A model generated the notes under the pieces. That model had not been told where the DNA came from. It did no database searches and saw nothing but the letters and a program-made list of their open reading frames with translations. Below are positions 1 through 7,500 of a DNA stretch of 14,108 nt, in pieces; position 1 is the stretch's first letter; each line of letters opens with the position of its first letter. Source of the stretch: Bauldia sp. (GTDB lineage: Bacteria > Pseudomonadota > Alphaproteobacteria > Rhizobiales > Kaistiaceae); the NCBI GenBank assembly GCA_020442095.1, contig JAGRKY010000182.1:1-14108 (forward strand). The letters are read 5' to 3'. The position numbers and the translations under genes are program-made.

Positions 1-163
1 GCAGGCCGATGTCGAGCACCACCGCATCGTAGGGTTCGGTATCGCCGAGGAAATGGCCTTCCTCGCCGTCGGTCGCGGTATCGACCGCGTAGCCGGCCTC
101 TTTCATCGCCGTCGCGAGCTGCCGGTTGAGATCGGCATCATCCTCAACGATCAGGACCCGCAT
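1..163 (-). CDS. OmpR/PhoP-family response regulator, N-terminal 54 residues (runs off the window)
   Basis: This is the start of a two-component response regulator whose receiver domain is cut by the window edge. The visible part starts MRVLIVEDD, with the acidic pair D8/D9 that binds Mg2+. It ends AVVLDIGL, with D51 as the expected phosphoacceptor. The register and the GYAVDTATDGEEG stretch are typical of PhoP/OmpR-like regulators, which carry a winged-helix DNA-binding half downstream; here that half is outside the window. The start is well supported by a strong AAGGAGG at 170-176, six bases from the ATG. It begins 26 bases after the PepSY-like gene and is probably co-transcribed with it. 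A histidine kinase gene would be expected next. The receiver domain is certain; the OmpR subclass is inferred. Confidence 0.9.
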   Translation of the reverse strand, partial: MRVLIVEDDADLNRQLATAMKEAGYAVDTATDGEEGHFLGDTEPYDAVVLDIGL

Positions 164-189
164 CGCCGCCCTCCTTCGAACGAATCTCG

Positions 190-510
190 CTACTTGCCCA
201 GGATATTACCGCTTGCGGCATCGACCGTCAGTTTCGTCACCTTGCCGTCGGGCGTCAGCACGTTGACGATATAGACCAGCCGCCCGCCCTGTTTGCAGAG
301 CTTCGGAGTCGGCACGATCTCGCCACCGGTGGCGGACTTGATACGCTTGATCATCTTCGACAGCGACACCGCATCGCCCGACTGGACGGCCGAGCGGGCG
401 TCGCGGTCGGACATGCAATTGGCCGCTTCGGCCATGTCGACGGGGGCCGCCGCCCCCGCCATCAGCAGGGCCAGTCCGAAAAGCAGGGTCGGCAGCGTTT
501 TCCTGATCAT
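190..510 (-). CDS. Secreted PepSY-like small protein linked to the two-component system
   Basis: A 106-residue protein with a clear Sec signal peptide: basic MIRK start, hydrophobic TLLFGLALLMAGAAA core, and a probable AEA cleavage site near residue 29. The mature part fits a single PepSY-like domain: a helix (ARSAVQSGDAVSLSKMIKRIKS), then strands with GGRLVYIVNVLTPDGKVTKLTVDAASGNIL, the usual 'V.VLTPDGKV..l.vDA.tG.il' pattern. Two cysteines (in ANCMS and KLCKQ) could form a disulfide. PepSY proteins are often encoded beside PhoP/PhoQ-like systems in alphaproteobacteria and are thought to act in the periplasm, perhaps modulating peptidases or the sensor. The adjacent response regulator fits this. 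The ribosome site is weak (GAGAG a few bases upstream). It appears to be a chromosomal gene outside the GTA cluster. Confidence 0.85.
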   Translation of the reverse strand: MIRKTLPTLLFGLALLMAGAAAPVDMAEAANCMSDRDARSAVQSGDAVSLSKMIKRIKSATGGEIVPTPKLCKQGGRLVYIVNVLTPDGKVTKLTVDAASGNILGK

Positions 511-524
511 GCCACTCTCAATAG

Positions 525-552
525 TGAGCCGAGTATGAATGCCCGCTGAATG
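525..552 (-). promoter_or_regulatory. Direct-repeat operator candidate upstream of the PepSY/response regulator genes
   Basis: Read on the minus strand, CATTCA (552-547) is followed by GCGGG and a second CATTCA (541-536), giving an exact 11-base period. A degenerate third unit, GGCTCA, occupies 530-525 at the same phase. OmpR/PhoP-class regulators bind as dimers to direct half-sites about 11 bases apart, so this is a plausible autoregulatory site about 26-42 bases before the PepSY-like start codon. The repeat is seen directly; binding is inferred. Confidence 0.5.
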
Positions 553-582
553 CCGGATGCACCTGCGGTCCCGGCCCGGAGT

Positions 583-792
583 TCATTTCTTCCCGACCGG
601 CGTATTGGTCACCGCCCGCAGAACCGCGACGATCACGCCGATCGCCAGCAGGGTCGGACCGACCTGGGAGGGCGCAACGATGGTCGTCCAATCTGTCGAT
701 TGCAAGGCTCCGGCGACCGCGATCGCCACGGAAAAGCCCATGGTCTTCCAGCCTTTCAGTCGGCCCACGGCCCGGGAAAGTCGCGACAGCAT
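583..792 (-). CDS. Putative holin, small two-TM protein next to the endolysin
   Basis: A 69-residue protein with two predicted membrane segments: about residues 18-31 (MGFSVAIAVAGALQ) and 44-62 (VGPTLLAIGVIVAVLRAVT). Both termini are basic (RLSRAVGRLKGWK and the final KK). The WKT..F.VAIAVAGALQSTDWTTIV core and VLRAVTNTP ending resemble the Pam3-gp28-like family of putative phage holins; this is from memory of the family, not a search. It starts two bases after the endolysin stop codon, the classic arrangement of a lysis pair. Its role would be to permeabilise the inner membrane and time lysis. Placement beside an endolysin and small size support the call. Another small membrane protein of unknown role cannot be excluded. 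Confidence 0.7.
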   Translation of the reverse strand: MLSRLSRAVGRLKGWKTMGFSVAIAVAGALQSTDWTTIVAPSQVGPTLLAIGVIVAVLRAVTNTPVGKK

Positions 793-794
793 GT

Positions 795-1685
795 CTATGC
801 TCCTCTGATGGTGCGGATGAGGCGGCGAAATTCGCCGCGATAGCGCCAGGCGAAGAAGCCGCCGAGCAGGATGAGGACCGCCAGCGCCGGCAGGATCGCC
901 CAGACGAGCGGATCGGCCTCCGTCGCCGCCCCCGCCGTGCCGCCGAGGACCACCGAGGCGATGGCCACGCCCCCGACCTGCTGCAGCCGCGCCCGGGCCG
1001 CGACGTCTCGGACGAGGCTCGCAAGCGTCGCTGGCCCGACGATGCCATCGACGACGAGATCATCGTGGCTCTTCTGGTAGGCGCGTACCGCGGCCCTGGT
1101 CTTCGGGCCGGCGATACCGTCAACAGGGCCGGGATCGAAGCCGAGCGCGGCGAGCTGGCCCTGCCAGGCCTTCACGTCGACCCCGACATTCGTCGCCGGT
1201 ACCGTGGTGCCCCGGTCGCCCCGGTCGCCCCAGTCACCATCGTCGCCATAGTCGCCGTCGAAGATCAGGCGCGCCTCGTCCTCGCGCCGCTTCACCAGTC
1301 CTTTCACCGTGCGGCCGCCGGCCTTGACCCACTTCTTCAGGCCGAGCCGCGCCGCCGTCATGTCGCCGGCCCGAAAGGCCGCGACCCAGGACGCCCGGTG
1401 AACCGCCCCGGTGTTGAAGTCGAAGGAGGTCGCGCCGTCGAAGGCGTGCTGGCTGGTCAAGCCGAGGGCGGCCTCGACCCGCCGCTCGTAGCGGGGAAGG
1501 TCGCGCGCCAGGATCGCGAAGGCCTCGGCGCGACTGATCGTCATGCCGGCCCTCGGCCTCGGCGATCCGGCGGCAGCGGTATGGCCGACCCCGATCGTCC
1601 AGACGCCGGCGACATCGCGGTAGGCCCGGGTGACAACACCTTCGTGGCCGGCAATGAATGCCAGCCCCCTGTCGCTGACGCGCAT
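795..1685 (-). CDS. Membrane-anchored GH24 endolysin with peptidoglycan-binding domain
   Basis: A 296-residue muramidase that cleaves the MurNAc-GlcNAc bond of peptidoglycan. Residues 1-142 are a T4-lysozyme-like GH24 domain. The catalytic set E15 (GHEG), D24 (AYRD) and T30 (WTIGVGH) keeps exactly the 9/15 spacing of E11/D20/T26 in T4 lysozyme. A Gly-Asp-rich linker (143-159) follows, then a PG_binding_1 domain at about 168-226 (WQGQLAALGFDPGPVDGIAGPKT and VDGIVGPAT). Two C-terminal hydrophobic segments (about 237-254 and 259-280) precede a basic tail. There is no N-terminal signal, so export should depend on the neighbouring holin, or the C-terminal segments anchor it. The start has AAGAGG at a good distance. 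In R. capsulatus the lysis genes are unlinked to the main GTA cluster; here they lie just behind the tail genes. Confidence 0.93.
   Translation of the reverse strand: MRVSDRGLAFIAGHEGVVTRAYRDVAGVWTIGVGHTAAAGSPRPRAGMTISRAEAFAILARDLPRYERRVEAALGLTSQHAFDGATSFDFNTGAVHRASWVAAFRAGDMTAARLGLKKWVKAGGRTVKGLVKRREDEARLIFDGDYGDDGDWGDRGDRGTTVPATNVGVDVKAWQGQLAALGFDPGPVDGIAGPKTRAAVRAYQKSHDDLVVDGIVGPATLASLVRDVAARARLQQVGGVAIASVVLGGTAGAATEADPLVWAILPALAVLILLGGFFAWRYRGEFRRLIRTIRGA
1212..1256 (-). repeat. Five tandem 9-base units encoding the GDx linker of the endolysin
   Basis: Five consecutive 9-mers (1212-1220, 1221-1229, 1230-1238, 1239-1247, 1248-1256) are variants of CCGGTCGCC on the plus strand. The first two are identical. 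They encode GD-Y, GD-D, GD-W, GD-R and GD-R triplets that join the GH24 and peptidoglycan-binding domains. The pattern suggests expansion by slippage and possible length variation between strains. Confidence 0.75.
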
Positions 1686-1733
1686 GGCTACCTCTTCAAG
1701 GATGTACGGATGACGGGGAATGCGGCGTCACGT

Positions 1734-1777
1734 CCCGGGCGGGAGGCGGCGGCGCCTTGCTTTCGCGCCCGCCCGGG
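1734..1777. promoter_or_regulatory. Perfect 10-base inverted repeat between divergent genes (operator candidate)
   Basis: CCCGGGCGGG at 1734-1743 and its exact complement CCCGCCCGGG at 1768-1777 are separated by 24 bases. They lie in the 109-base gap between the leftward endolysin and the rightward 75-aa gene. The right arm falls in the spacer of the proposed rightward promoter. The symmetry is seen directly. It could be a repressor site or a DNA/RNA hairpin; no regulator is identified. Confidence 0.4.
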
Positions 1778-1789
1778 TCGTGCTATGGT
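1761..1789 (+). promoter_or_regulatory. Extended -10 promoter candidate for the 75-aa gene
   Basis: TATGGT at 1784-1789, preceded by TGC (a TGn extended -10), ends five bases before the ATG at 1795. A poor -35 (TTTCGC, 1761-1766) stands 17 bases upstream. Transcription would begin at or next to the start codon. This is consistent with the absence of any Shine-Dalgarno sequence and with a leaderless mRNA. Confidence 0.45.
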
Positions 1790-1794
1790 TGCGA

Positions 1795-2022
1795 ATGCCC
1801 CAGGTTCTCGACACGAGCGAGCACCCCGAAGGGGATGAGCCGCTCGTCGCCTTCGAGCACATCAGGATCGGGCACGGAACCGTTCCCGGCTACGTCTATA
1901 TTCGTTTCCCGGAATACGTGATCGCCGTCCTCGACCGCGGCATGGTCGAGCAGATCGTCCAGGCGATGCGGGCCGAGCTTGCCTTCATGGAGGAGCAGGA
2001 GAAGAACGCCGGTCACAGTTGA
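1795..2022 (+). CDS. Small protein of unknown function, only rightward gene in the cluster
   Basis: A 75-residue acidic protein that I do not recognise. The sequence moves from an acidic disordered start (DTSEHPEGDEP) to a likely beta-rich middle (LVAFEHIRIGHGTVPGYVYIRFPEYVIAVLD), then an amphipathic helix (MVEQIVQAMRAELAFMEEQEKN). It has no signal peptide or membrane segment. I chose the ATG at 1795 rather than the in-frame one at 1720. The extra 25 residues would be Arg-rich and lie across the inverted repeat and promoter, and the -10-like TATGGT sits just before 1795. The gene is divergent from the endolysin and convergent with the methyltransferase. Its opposite orientation suggests independent expression, perhaps as a regulator or host gene. 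Coding support is ordered amino-acid usage and the promoter fit; no function is claimed. Confidence 0.65.
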   Translation: MPQVLDTSEHPEGDEPLVAFEHIRIGHGTVPGYVYIRFPEYVIAVLDRGMVEQIVQAMRAELAFMEEQEKNAGHS

Positions 2023-2063
2023 CCGCATGCCCGGTCAGCGGCGCGCGCCCGAAACCCCGCGGA

Positions 2064-2774
2064 TCACACCCTCCGGAGAACCGCGCCAAAGCTCACTGAT
2101 TGAGCGACTGAACGCATATAGGCAAGCTGCGGGGCGTAGCTGTTCCAGCTCCACATCCCGTAGTCGGGATTCGAAGCGAAATAGGATCGGAAGACAACCG
2201 GTCGCTCCAGGGACAACTGCTGCGGTACCAGTCCGACCTCCTTCCAGGCGCTGAACATGTCGTCGAAGCGGCGCTCCACCGCCTGGGCTTCCTCGTCGCC
2301 GACGTAGAAATCGATGGCGTGATAGGCGATCCCGTCGGCCTTCATTACCCGCGCGTGGTCTGACCAGAAATCCGGAAATACCGAAATCGGCACATGCTCG
2401 ATGACCGAGATGCTGACGACAACGTCGAAATAGCCGTCCGGCACTTCCTTCGAGAAGGAACCAAGCATTTCCGGAACGATCTTGATGCCCGGAATGTTGG
2501 GTACCTTGCGGTCGACCCGAGGTGTCCCGACCGAACCGAAATCGTCGAGGTTCCAGATCTCGTTCCGGTCGGCGAGGAAGCGGAGCGCGCGCGAGTGTCC
2601 TCCTCCGATCTCGAGTATTTTCAGGCCCTCGGCGTCCCTCAGGCGATAGAGTATCCAGGCGTCCTGAATGTGTTTCAGGTCCATCGCCTGTCGATTCGTG
2701 CGGTCGAGAATCGATTTTGTCTTTTCGTCGTCCAGCGCGGCGAAATACTCGTCTTTCGTGATTATGTGGCTCAC
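2064..2774 (-). CDS. Class I SAM-dependent methyltransferase, probable accessory (moron) gene
   Basis: A 236-residue protein with a Rossmann methyltransferase fold. SAM-binding motif I is KILEIGGGHSRALRFL (about residues 52-67). Acidic motif II falls near EIWNLDD. The motif IV/post-I region is DGYFDVVVSISVIEHV, followed by DHARVMKADGIAYHAID. This resembles methyltransferases of polysaccharide or glycan clusters; the substrate is unknown. I placed the start at a GTG (VSHIITKDEY) preceded by AAAGGGA. A longer frame exists, but its upstream part is Arg/Ser-rich, overlaps the preceding gene and does not look coding. Lines I counted by hand are 52-60% GC, against about 70% in gp15, with more A/T-ending codons, which suggests horizontal acquisition. 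It sits behind the tail genes and could modify a fibre or the host surface (inference). Confidence 0.85.
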   Translation of the reverse strand: MSHIITKDEYFAALDDEKTKSILDRTNRQAMDLKHIQDAWILYRLRDAEGLKILEIGGGHSRALRFLADRNEIWNLDDFGSVGTPRVDRKVPNIPGIKIVPEMLGSFSKEVPDGYFDVVVSISVIEHVPISVFPDFWSDHARVMKADGIAYHAIDFYVGDEEAQAVERRFDDMFSAWKEVGLVPQQLSLERPVVFRSYFASNPDYGMWSWNSYAPQLAYMRSVAQSVSFGAVLRRV

Positions 2775-2913
2775 GCGCCGGGATTCCCTTTCAGGCTCTC
2801 GATCGAAAAATAGCCCCAAAAGGCAGCCCGAGACAGTCCTCTCGAACGAGTCTAGATTCTGGATGGTCCGGCTTCCGGCAAGCCAGGCATCGCAACCAGG
2901 TCGATCCCTGTGC
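2775..2913. other. AT-richer gap upstream of the methyltransferase
   Basis: These 139 bases hold no convincing gene. They share the lower GC of the methyltransferase and include ATTTTT and AAAGGGA runs on the minus strand. A weak -35-like TTGCCG is visible on the minus strand, but no good -10 stands at the right distance. The gap probably came in with the methyltransferase and may carry its promoter. Confidence 0.4.
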
Positions 2914-3264
2914 CTAACGCGACAAGGTCTCCCCTTCCCCGACCGTCTCCATTGCTTCCATCGACCGGCGGGTCTGCTCGCGGGTTGCCGCGGCCTTGAG
3001 GTCCGCGTCGGCGGTATCATCGTCGGCAATCTCGGCCGCCGCCCTGACAACCGCCGCATCGAGCAGTTTCCGCCGGTCGGCCTCTGCCTGTTCACGCTCG
3101 GCGATCGCCGCCGCGACCTGCTCGACGCGCCCTTCACGCGGCGTCGCAAGCTCGGAGATGAACGCCTCCGCCGTCTGGCCGGCACGAAACGCGCAGAGCC
3201 CGAGATCGGGGTGCATATAGTGGTCGGGCATGCCCTCGACGGGGGCGAAATCCTTGGCGTTCAT
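2914..3264 (-). CDS. Small helical protein of unknown function, last gene of the structural operon
   Basis: A 116-residue protein starting MNAKDFAPVEGMPDHYMHPDLGLCAF. Its N-terminal third looks globular (MHPDLGLCAFRAGQTAEAFISEL). The rest (about residues 42-116) is a long charged Ala/Glu/Arg-rich helix that may form a coiled coil. It has no signal or membrane segment. It begins seven bases after the DUF2793 stop, with AAGGGGAG spanning that stop, so translation is probably coupled. Position and size suggest an assembly factor or chaperone for the preceding fibre-like protein, but this is inference from context only. I do not recognise a family. Confidence 0.75.
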   Translation of the reverse strand: MNAKDFAPVEGMPDHYMHPDLGLCAFRAGQTAEAFISELATPREGRVEQVAAAIAEREQAEADRRKLLDAAVVRAAAEIADDDTADADLKAAATREQTRRSMEAMETVGEGETLSR

Positions 3265-3271
3265 CGCTGCG

Positions 3272-4570
3272 CTAGCTCCCCTTGAGGATCACATAGTGGA
3301 ATGTCTGGGTCGAACCGAGCCGGTTCTCGATCCGGATGACGCCGGTGTTGCGTCCGACGTTGACCTTGCCGTCCGCGCCGGTGACACCGCTGAGATTGTT
3401 GTCGACGGTTGCATAGGACGAGCTGGCCGCGACCGCTTCGGCTTGAAGGGAGGACCCGACGTCGAAGAAGGTCGCGCCCCACCGCGGCGCGGGGTAGGTG
3501 CCGTCGATGTTGGCGCCGGTGATCCAGATGATGCCGCCGTTGAACTCCGGCGTTATCGAGCCGGCCGCATCATCGGCGAGCGTGATCTTGCCGCCCTGGA
3601 CGAACCCGCCGAATGTGTCGAGGGCGTCCGATATCGACGCGCCGGAGATTCCGCTGACATTGCCGATCGCGTCGGAATCCAGCCCCACCAGCACTGCGGA
3701 CAGCGCGTCGAGCGCGTCGGCGACCGTCGCGCCGGAGACGCCGCTGTCGTTGTCGACCTGGCTGGCGTCATAGTCGCTCGCCGCGGCGGCAACGACGCCG
3801 GTCCGGCCAAAGACGCTGTCGACCGCGCCCCCTCCACCGCCGGTCGCTACGATCTCGTCGATCGCCGCCTGCACGGTGCCGGCGGTCAGGCCCGACGTGG
3901 CGTTGTCGTAGAGGATCGCCGGCAGGCCGGTATCCTTGTCGACGCGAATCGCCTCGACCCAGTCGGTGCCGTTCGCCGACACCTTGAAGACTAGGTCGGC
4001 GTCGCCGGCGAGCCCGACCTCGGCCCGGCCGGAATAGCCGCTCTGGAAGAGCAGCGACGCCGTATCGCCGTCGGTCTCCTTGTTGACCACGAAGCGGACG
4101 TCGCCGTCGCCGCCGTCGCCCGCCTCGATCGCGGCGAAGAGGACGGCATTCGAGCCGACCGCCAGCCGGTTGGTCGCGTCGGCGGTCGCGTTGATGCCGA
4201 ATTGCGTCACGGCGCCGAGGAAATCGCCGACGGCGAGCCAGTCGCTGCCATCGAACAGGAGGAGCGCGCCGCCCGCGGCATCGAAGGCGAGCCACCCGGC
4301 GGACGGCGTGAAGAACGCCCAGACGCCGTCGGTGAAGGCCGCGATGTCGTTCTCGTGGCCCGTCCAGTCGCCGGTGGCGGTCGCCGCGACGATGTAGCGG
4401 TCGCCCTCGGCGGGCGATCCCGGCGGGTCGGTCACGGTGGTGTCGGCGACGCCGATCTGGACCAGCGCGTCCAGCTTCCGCAGCGCTTCGTTATGGGTGA
4501 CGTGCTTCTGCGCCTGGGCGGCCGCCAGATAAGGCAGGCCCAGCAGGTTGGTGGCAAGCGGATCAGACAT
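3272..4570 (-). CDS. DUF2793 tail-fibre-like protein
   Basis: A 432-residue protein. Residues 1-115 are a DUF2793 domain (LGLPYLAAAQAQKHVTHNEALRKLDALVQ, then EGDRYIVA...GDWTGHENDIAAFTDGVWAFFTP..GWLAFD), which is common in phage and GTA tail regions of alphaproteobacteria. A beta-rich stretch follows. A fibre-type segment comes next: DNATSGLTAGTVQAAIDEI (222-240), the VFGRTGVV..AASDYDASQV motif, then two further related units (273-290 and 303-320). The C-terminal part (about 340-432) looks like a beta-sandwich or receptor-binding tip. It overlaps the gp15 stop by eight bases, so it is in the same operon. The likely role is a fibre or spike on the baseplate that helps contact recipient cells. 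The family call is firm; the function is inferred. Confidence 0.88.
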   Translation of the reverse strand: MSDPLATNLLGLPYLAAAQAQKHVTHNEALRKLDALVQIGVADTTVTDPPGSPAEGDRYIVAATATGDWTGHENDIAAFTDGVWAFFTPSAGWLAFDAAGGALLLFDGSDWLAVGDFLGAVTQFGINATADATNRLAVGSNAVLFAAIEAGDGGDGDVRFVVNKETDGDTASLLFQSGYSGRAEVGLAGDADLVFKVSANGTDWVEAIRVDKDTGLPAILYDNATSGLTAGTVQAAIDEIVATGGGGGAVDSVFGRTGVVAAAASDYDASQVDNDSGVSGATVADALDALSAVLVGLDSDAIGNVSGISGASISDALDTFGGFVQGGKITLADDAAGSITPEFNGGIIWITGANIDGTYPAPRWGATFFDVGSSLQAEAVAASSSYATVDNNLSGVTGADGKVNVGRNTGVIRIENRLGSTQTFHYVILKGS

Positions 4571-7500
4571 CGAGCACCCTTTCGGCGGCGAGACCCGGTC
4601 CCTCGGTCGGGCTCACCTGGCTGACGCGAATGGCGAGGCTGGATGGCGGCGCGCCGAAATCGGCCGTCTGCTCGGCCGCCGTGTAGACAAGCGACGTGGC
4701 CGTCGCCGCCACGGTCCGGACTGCGCTCCCGCCGTCGAGGATCTCGACCTGATAGGCTTCGCTCGCCTCGCCGAGCGGCACCTCGAACGGCTCCCAGGCA
4801 TCGCCACCGCTCCGGGTCTGCCGGACCCAGCTGACGGTGATGTCGCCGCTCCCCGCATCACGGCGCGCCGCGACATGGACGGGCGACAGGCAGACAAGAC
4901 CGCGGCGTGCGGCGGGCACGACGATGTCGACGAAGATATCCGGGTCGTAGACCGTCCCGGACGGTCCACAGCGGGCGGTGAGGCCGATGCCCGACTCCGC
5001 CTCGCTGAGGTCGAGCGCCTCGATCGCCCCGTCGAGCAGGACGAAACGGGCGCCGGCGGCATGCCCGGACGCGGTGACGTCGCCCGTTCCACCCTGGCCG
5101 CGCAGCAGGCCCTCGAGCCGCCAGGTCGTGGCGTCGAGCATCGTCGCCGACTGGAACTGGACCACCTCATAGCCCGACGTCCCGTCGCCGATCGCCGCGA
5201 CGTTGCCGCCGTTCAGCACCCCGGTCTCGGGCAGTGCCGCGAGTGTCCCGCCATAGAGACTGACCGTGATGGCGTTCGCCCGGTCCCAGCGGCCGAGCGG
5301 TCCGGGGCCAAGCGCCTCCGTCAGCTCCCCCATCACTGCCCGTCGTTCGATCGCCTGCCGCGCGACATAGCCCGTCTCCGGCGTTCCGATCGCGATCGCG
5401 ATTGGCCCCGTCCACGGCTCGGCGAAGACGGCGACCCGCGGCGCATATCCCGGCTCGTCGCCGCTGAGGAGCGGCAGGTCGAGGAAGAGCACCTCCGGCG
5501 GCGATGCGAGGGATACCGTCTCGAGCTCGAGGGTCCTCGCTTCGGCCGGCGGCGGCGAGAGCAGCGCGGGCTCGATGCTCCGCGCCTCGATCCGGCGCGA
5601 AAGCCCGTCCTCGATGCGCGTGACGAGCAGCGTCCGGCTCACCCCGTCGGCGGTCAGGTCGCAGACGTCGGCGGGTTCGAGCGACAGCGCCTTGTTGGTC
5701 AGCGACAGCGAATAGACCTCGCGGCCTGCCCAGAGGTCCTGAAGCACCGCCTCGGCGAGACCGGTGGCAACGTCAGAGCCCATCGCCGCGCCGGTCGCCC
5801 GCGTCTGGGTCCGGCCGCTGCCGGTGACCAGCCGCCGCGCGCTGACCGCGGTCGCCCGGAAATCCGCCAGCGGATCGTCGAAGCCGATGGCGATCTCGGC
5901 CGGCAGCTCGGTCTCCTGGCCGCGCCGCACGGTCACCAGCGGCCGGCCGGACTCCGCGGCGAGATCGTCGTCGTCGAAGGCAGCGGCCGCCTTGCGCCCA
6001 CGCCGGACGAAGCGGACGACGTCGCCGGATTCCAGCGCCTCGAACATCAGGAGCGACGCCAGCGGCTCCAGCGTCTCGCGGGCCGAGGCAATGGTGTCGA
6101 TCAGATAGCCGTCGAGCATGCCGTCGAGTTCGCCAACCGCGACGTCATCGATCGCATAGTCGTCGAGGATCGCGGCGACGAGATCGGAGGCCGGCGCCGC
6201 GCCGAGCCGTCCGGTCAGCCAGTGGCCGGTCGTCCAGTTCGCCCCGTCGGACCAGACGTCCGTGCGGTAGGGAAAGGCGGGATAGGGTCGCGCGTCCCAG
6301 GTCCAGAGATGGGTCATGTCGGGATCGACCATCCGGCCGCCATAGACCGCCGAGATCGGGTTGCTGTTGGCGGCGTAGTGGTCGTCGGTCGGGTCGAAGA
6401 AGGAGAGCGCCGCCGCGAGGAAGCGGCGCTGGACGAGATCGTCCCGCGCGCCGGTCGAATAATAGGGGATGGCGCTCGCCGAGGATTTCTTGTCGGGGAA
6501 GACGTTCGGCTGGTTGGCGCCCTTGTCGACCGCCGGGCAGCCGAGCTCGGTGAACCAGAAGGGCTTCCCCTCCGGCGCCCAGTCGGTCGCGCCCCCCGCC
6601 TCGACGCCGCCCGGCCGGTTGTGATGCTGGTTCGACCACCAGCTCTTCAGGTCCTTGTAGCGGAACACCCAGGGCTTGCCATAGGCGCCGTCGGTGATCG
6701 CGGTGCGGGACTGGGCGTCGCGGTCGGCGTCGCTCGCGTAATACCAGTCGAAGCCCTCGCCGGCCGCGACATTGGCGCGGAAATAGTCGGCGCTCCGGCC
6801 ATTGTCCCAGGTCGCGCCGTCGAGATGGTCGCTGCCGTCGCGCCAGTCAGCGAGCGGCATGTAATTGTCGATCGCCACCGCGTCGATGTCGTCGCTCGCC
6901 CAGAGCGGATCGAGGTGGAAATGGACATCGCCCGAGCCGTCGGCCGGCTGGTGGCCGAAATATTCCGTCCAGTCGGCGCCATAGGAGAGCTTCACAGACG
7001 GGCCGAGCACGGAGCGGACATCGGCGGCGAGGTCGACCAGCGCCGCGACGAAGGGATAGGTCGAGGTGGCGGAGCGCAGCGTCGTCAGGCCGCGCAGCTC
7101 AGAGCCGAGCAGGAAGGCGTCGACGCCGCCGGCCGCCTTGCAGAGCCAGGCGTAGTGCAGGATCAGCCGGCGGAAGGACCATTCGTTCGGGCCGGAATAG
7201 ACCACCGTGTCGCCGGAGAGGGAAAAGTCGCCTGGGCCCGCCGTCCCGACGAAGCTCGCGATCTGGTCGGCGGCGGTGCCCGTCTTGTCGGGCGATCCCG
7301 AAACGCCCGGCGCCCGCGAACCGGTGATCATCCCCCGCCAGGGATAGGCGCCCTGCTCGTCCCCGCCATAGGGGTCGGTCAGGCCGTTCTCCTCCGGGAT
7401 ATCCATCATGATGAAGGGGATGAAGGTCACCTTCAGGCCGTGATCGTCGAGGTCGCGGATCGCGGCGATCACCGACGCGTCACTCGGTGTGCCGCCATAG

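Noticed and set aside
518..1123. A 201-codon minus-strand frame across the holin and endolysin ends
   Set aside because: An Arg/Ser-rich alternative frame that conflicts with two well-supported genes.
2021..2036. GACCG/CGGTC hairpin between the convergent 75-aa and methyltransferase genes, considered as a terminator
   Set aside because: Only a 5-base stem with no T-run on either side; too weak to call.
2820..2870. Possible terminator near CGAGA/TCTCG and the ATTTTT run upstream of the methyltransferase
   Set aside because: The T-run is about 20 bases from the short stem, so the geometry is wrong for an intrinsic terminator.
2775..3185. N-terminal extension of the methyltransferase frame
   Set aside because: The extra 137 residues are Arg/Ser/Pro-rich and overlap the 116-aa gene in a different frame. 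Methyltransferase-like sequence only begins near the GTG at 2774.
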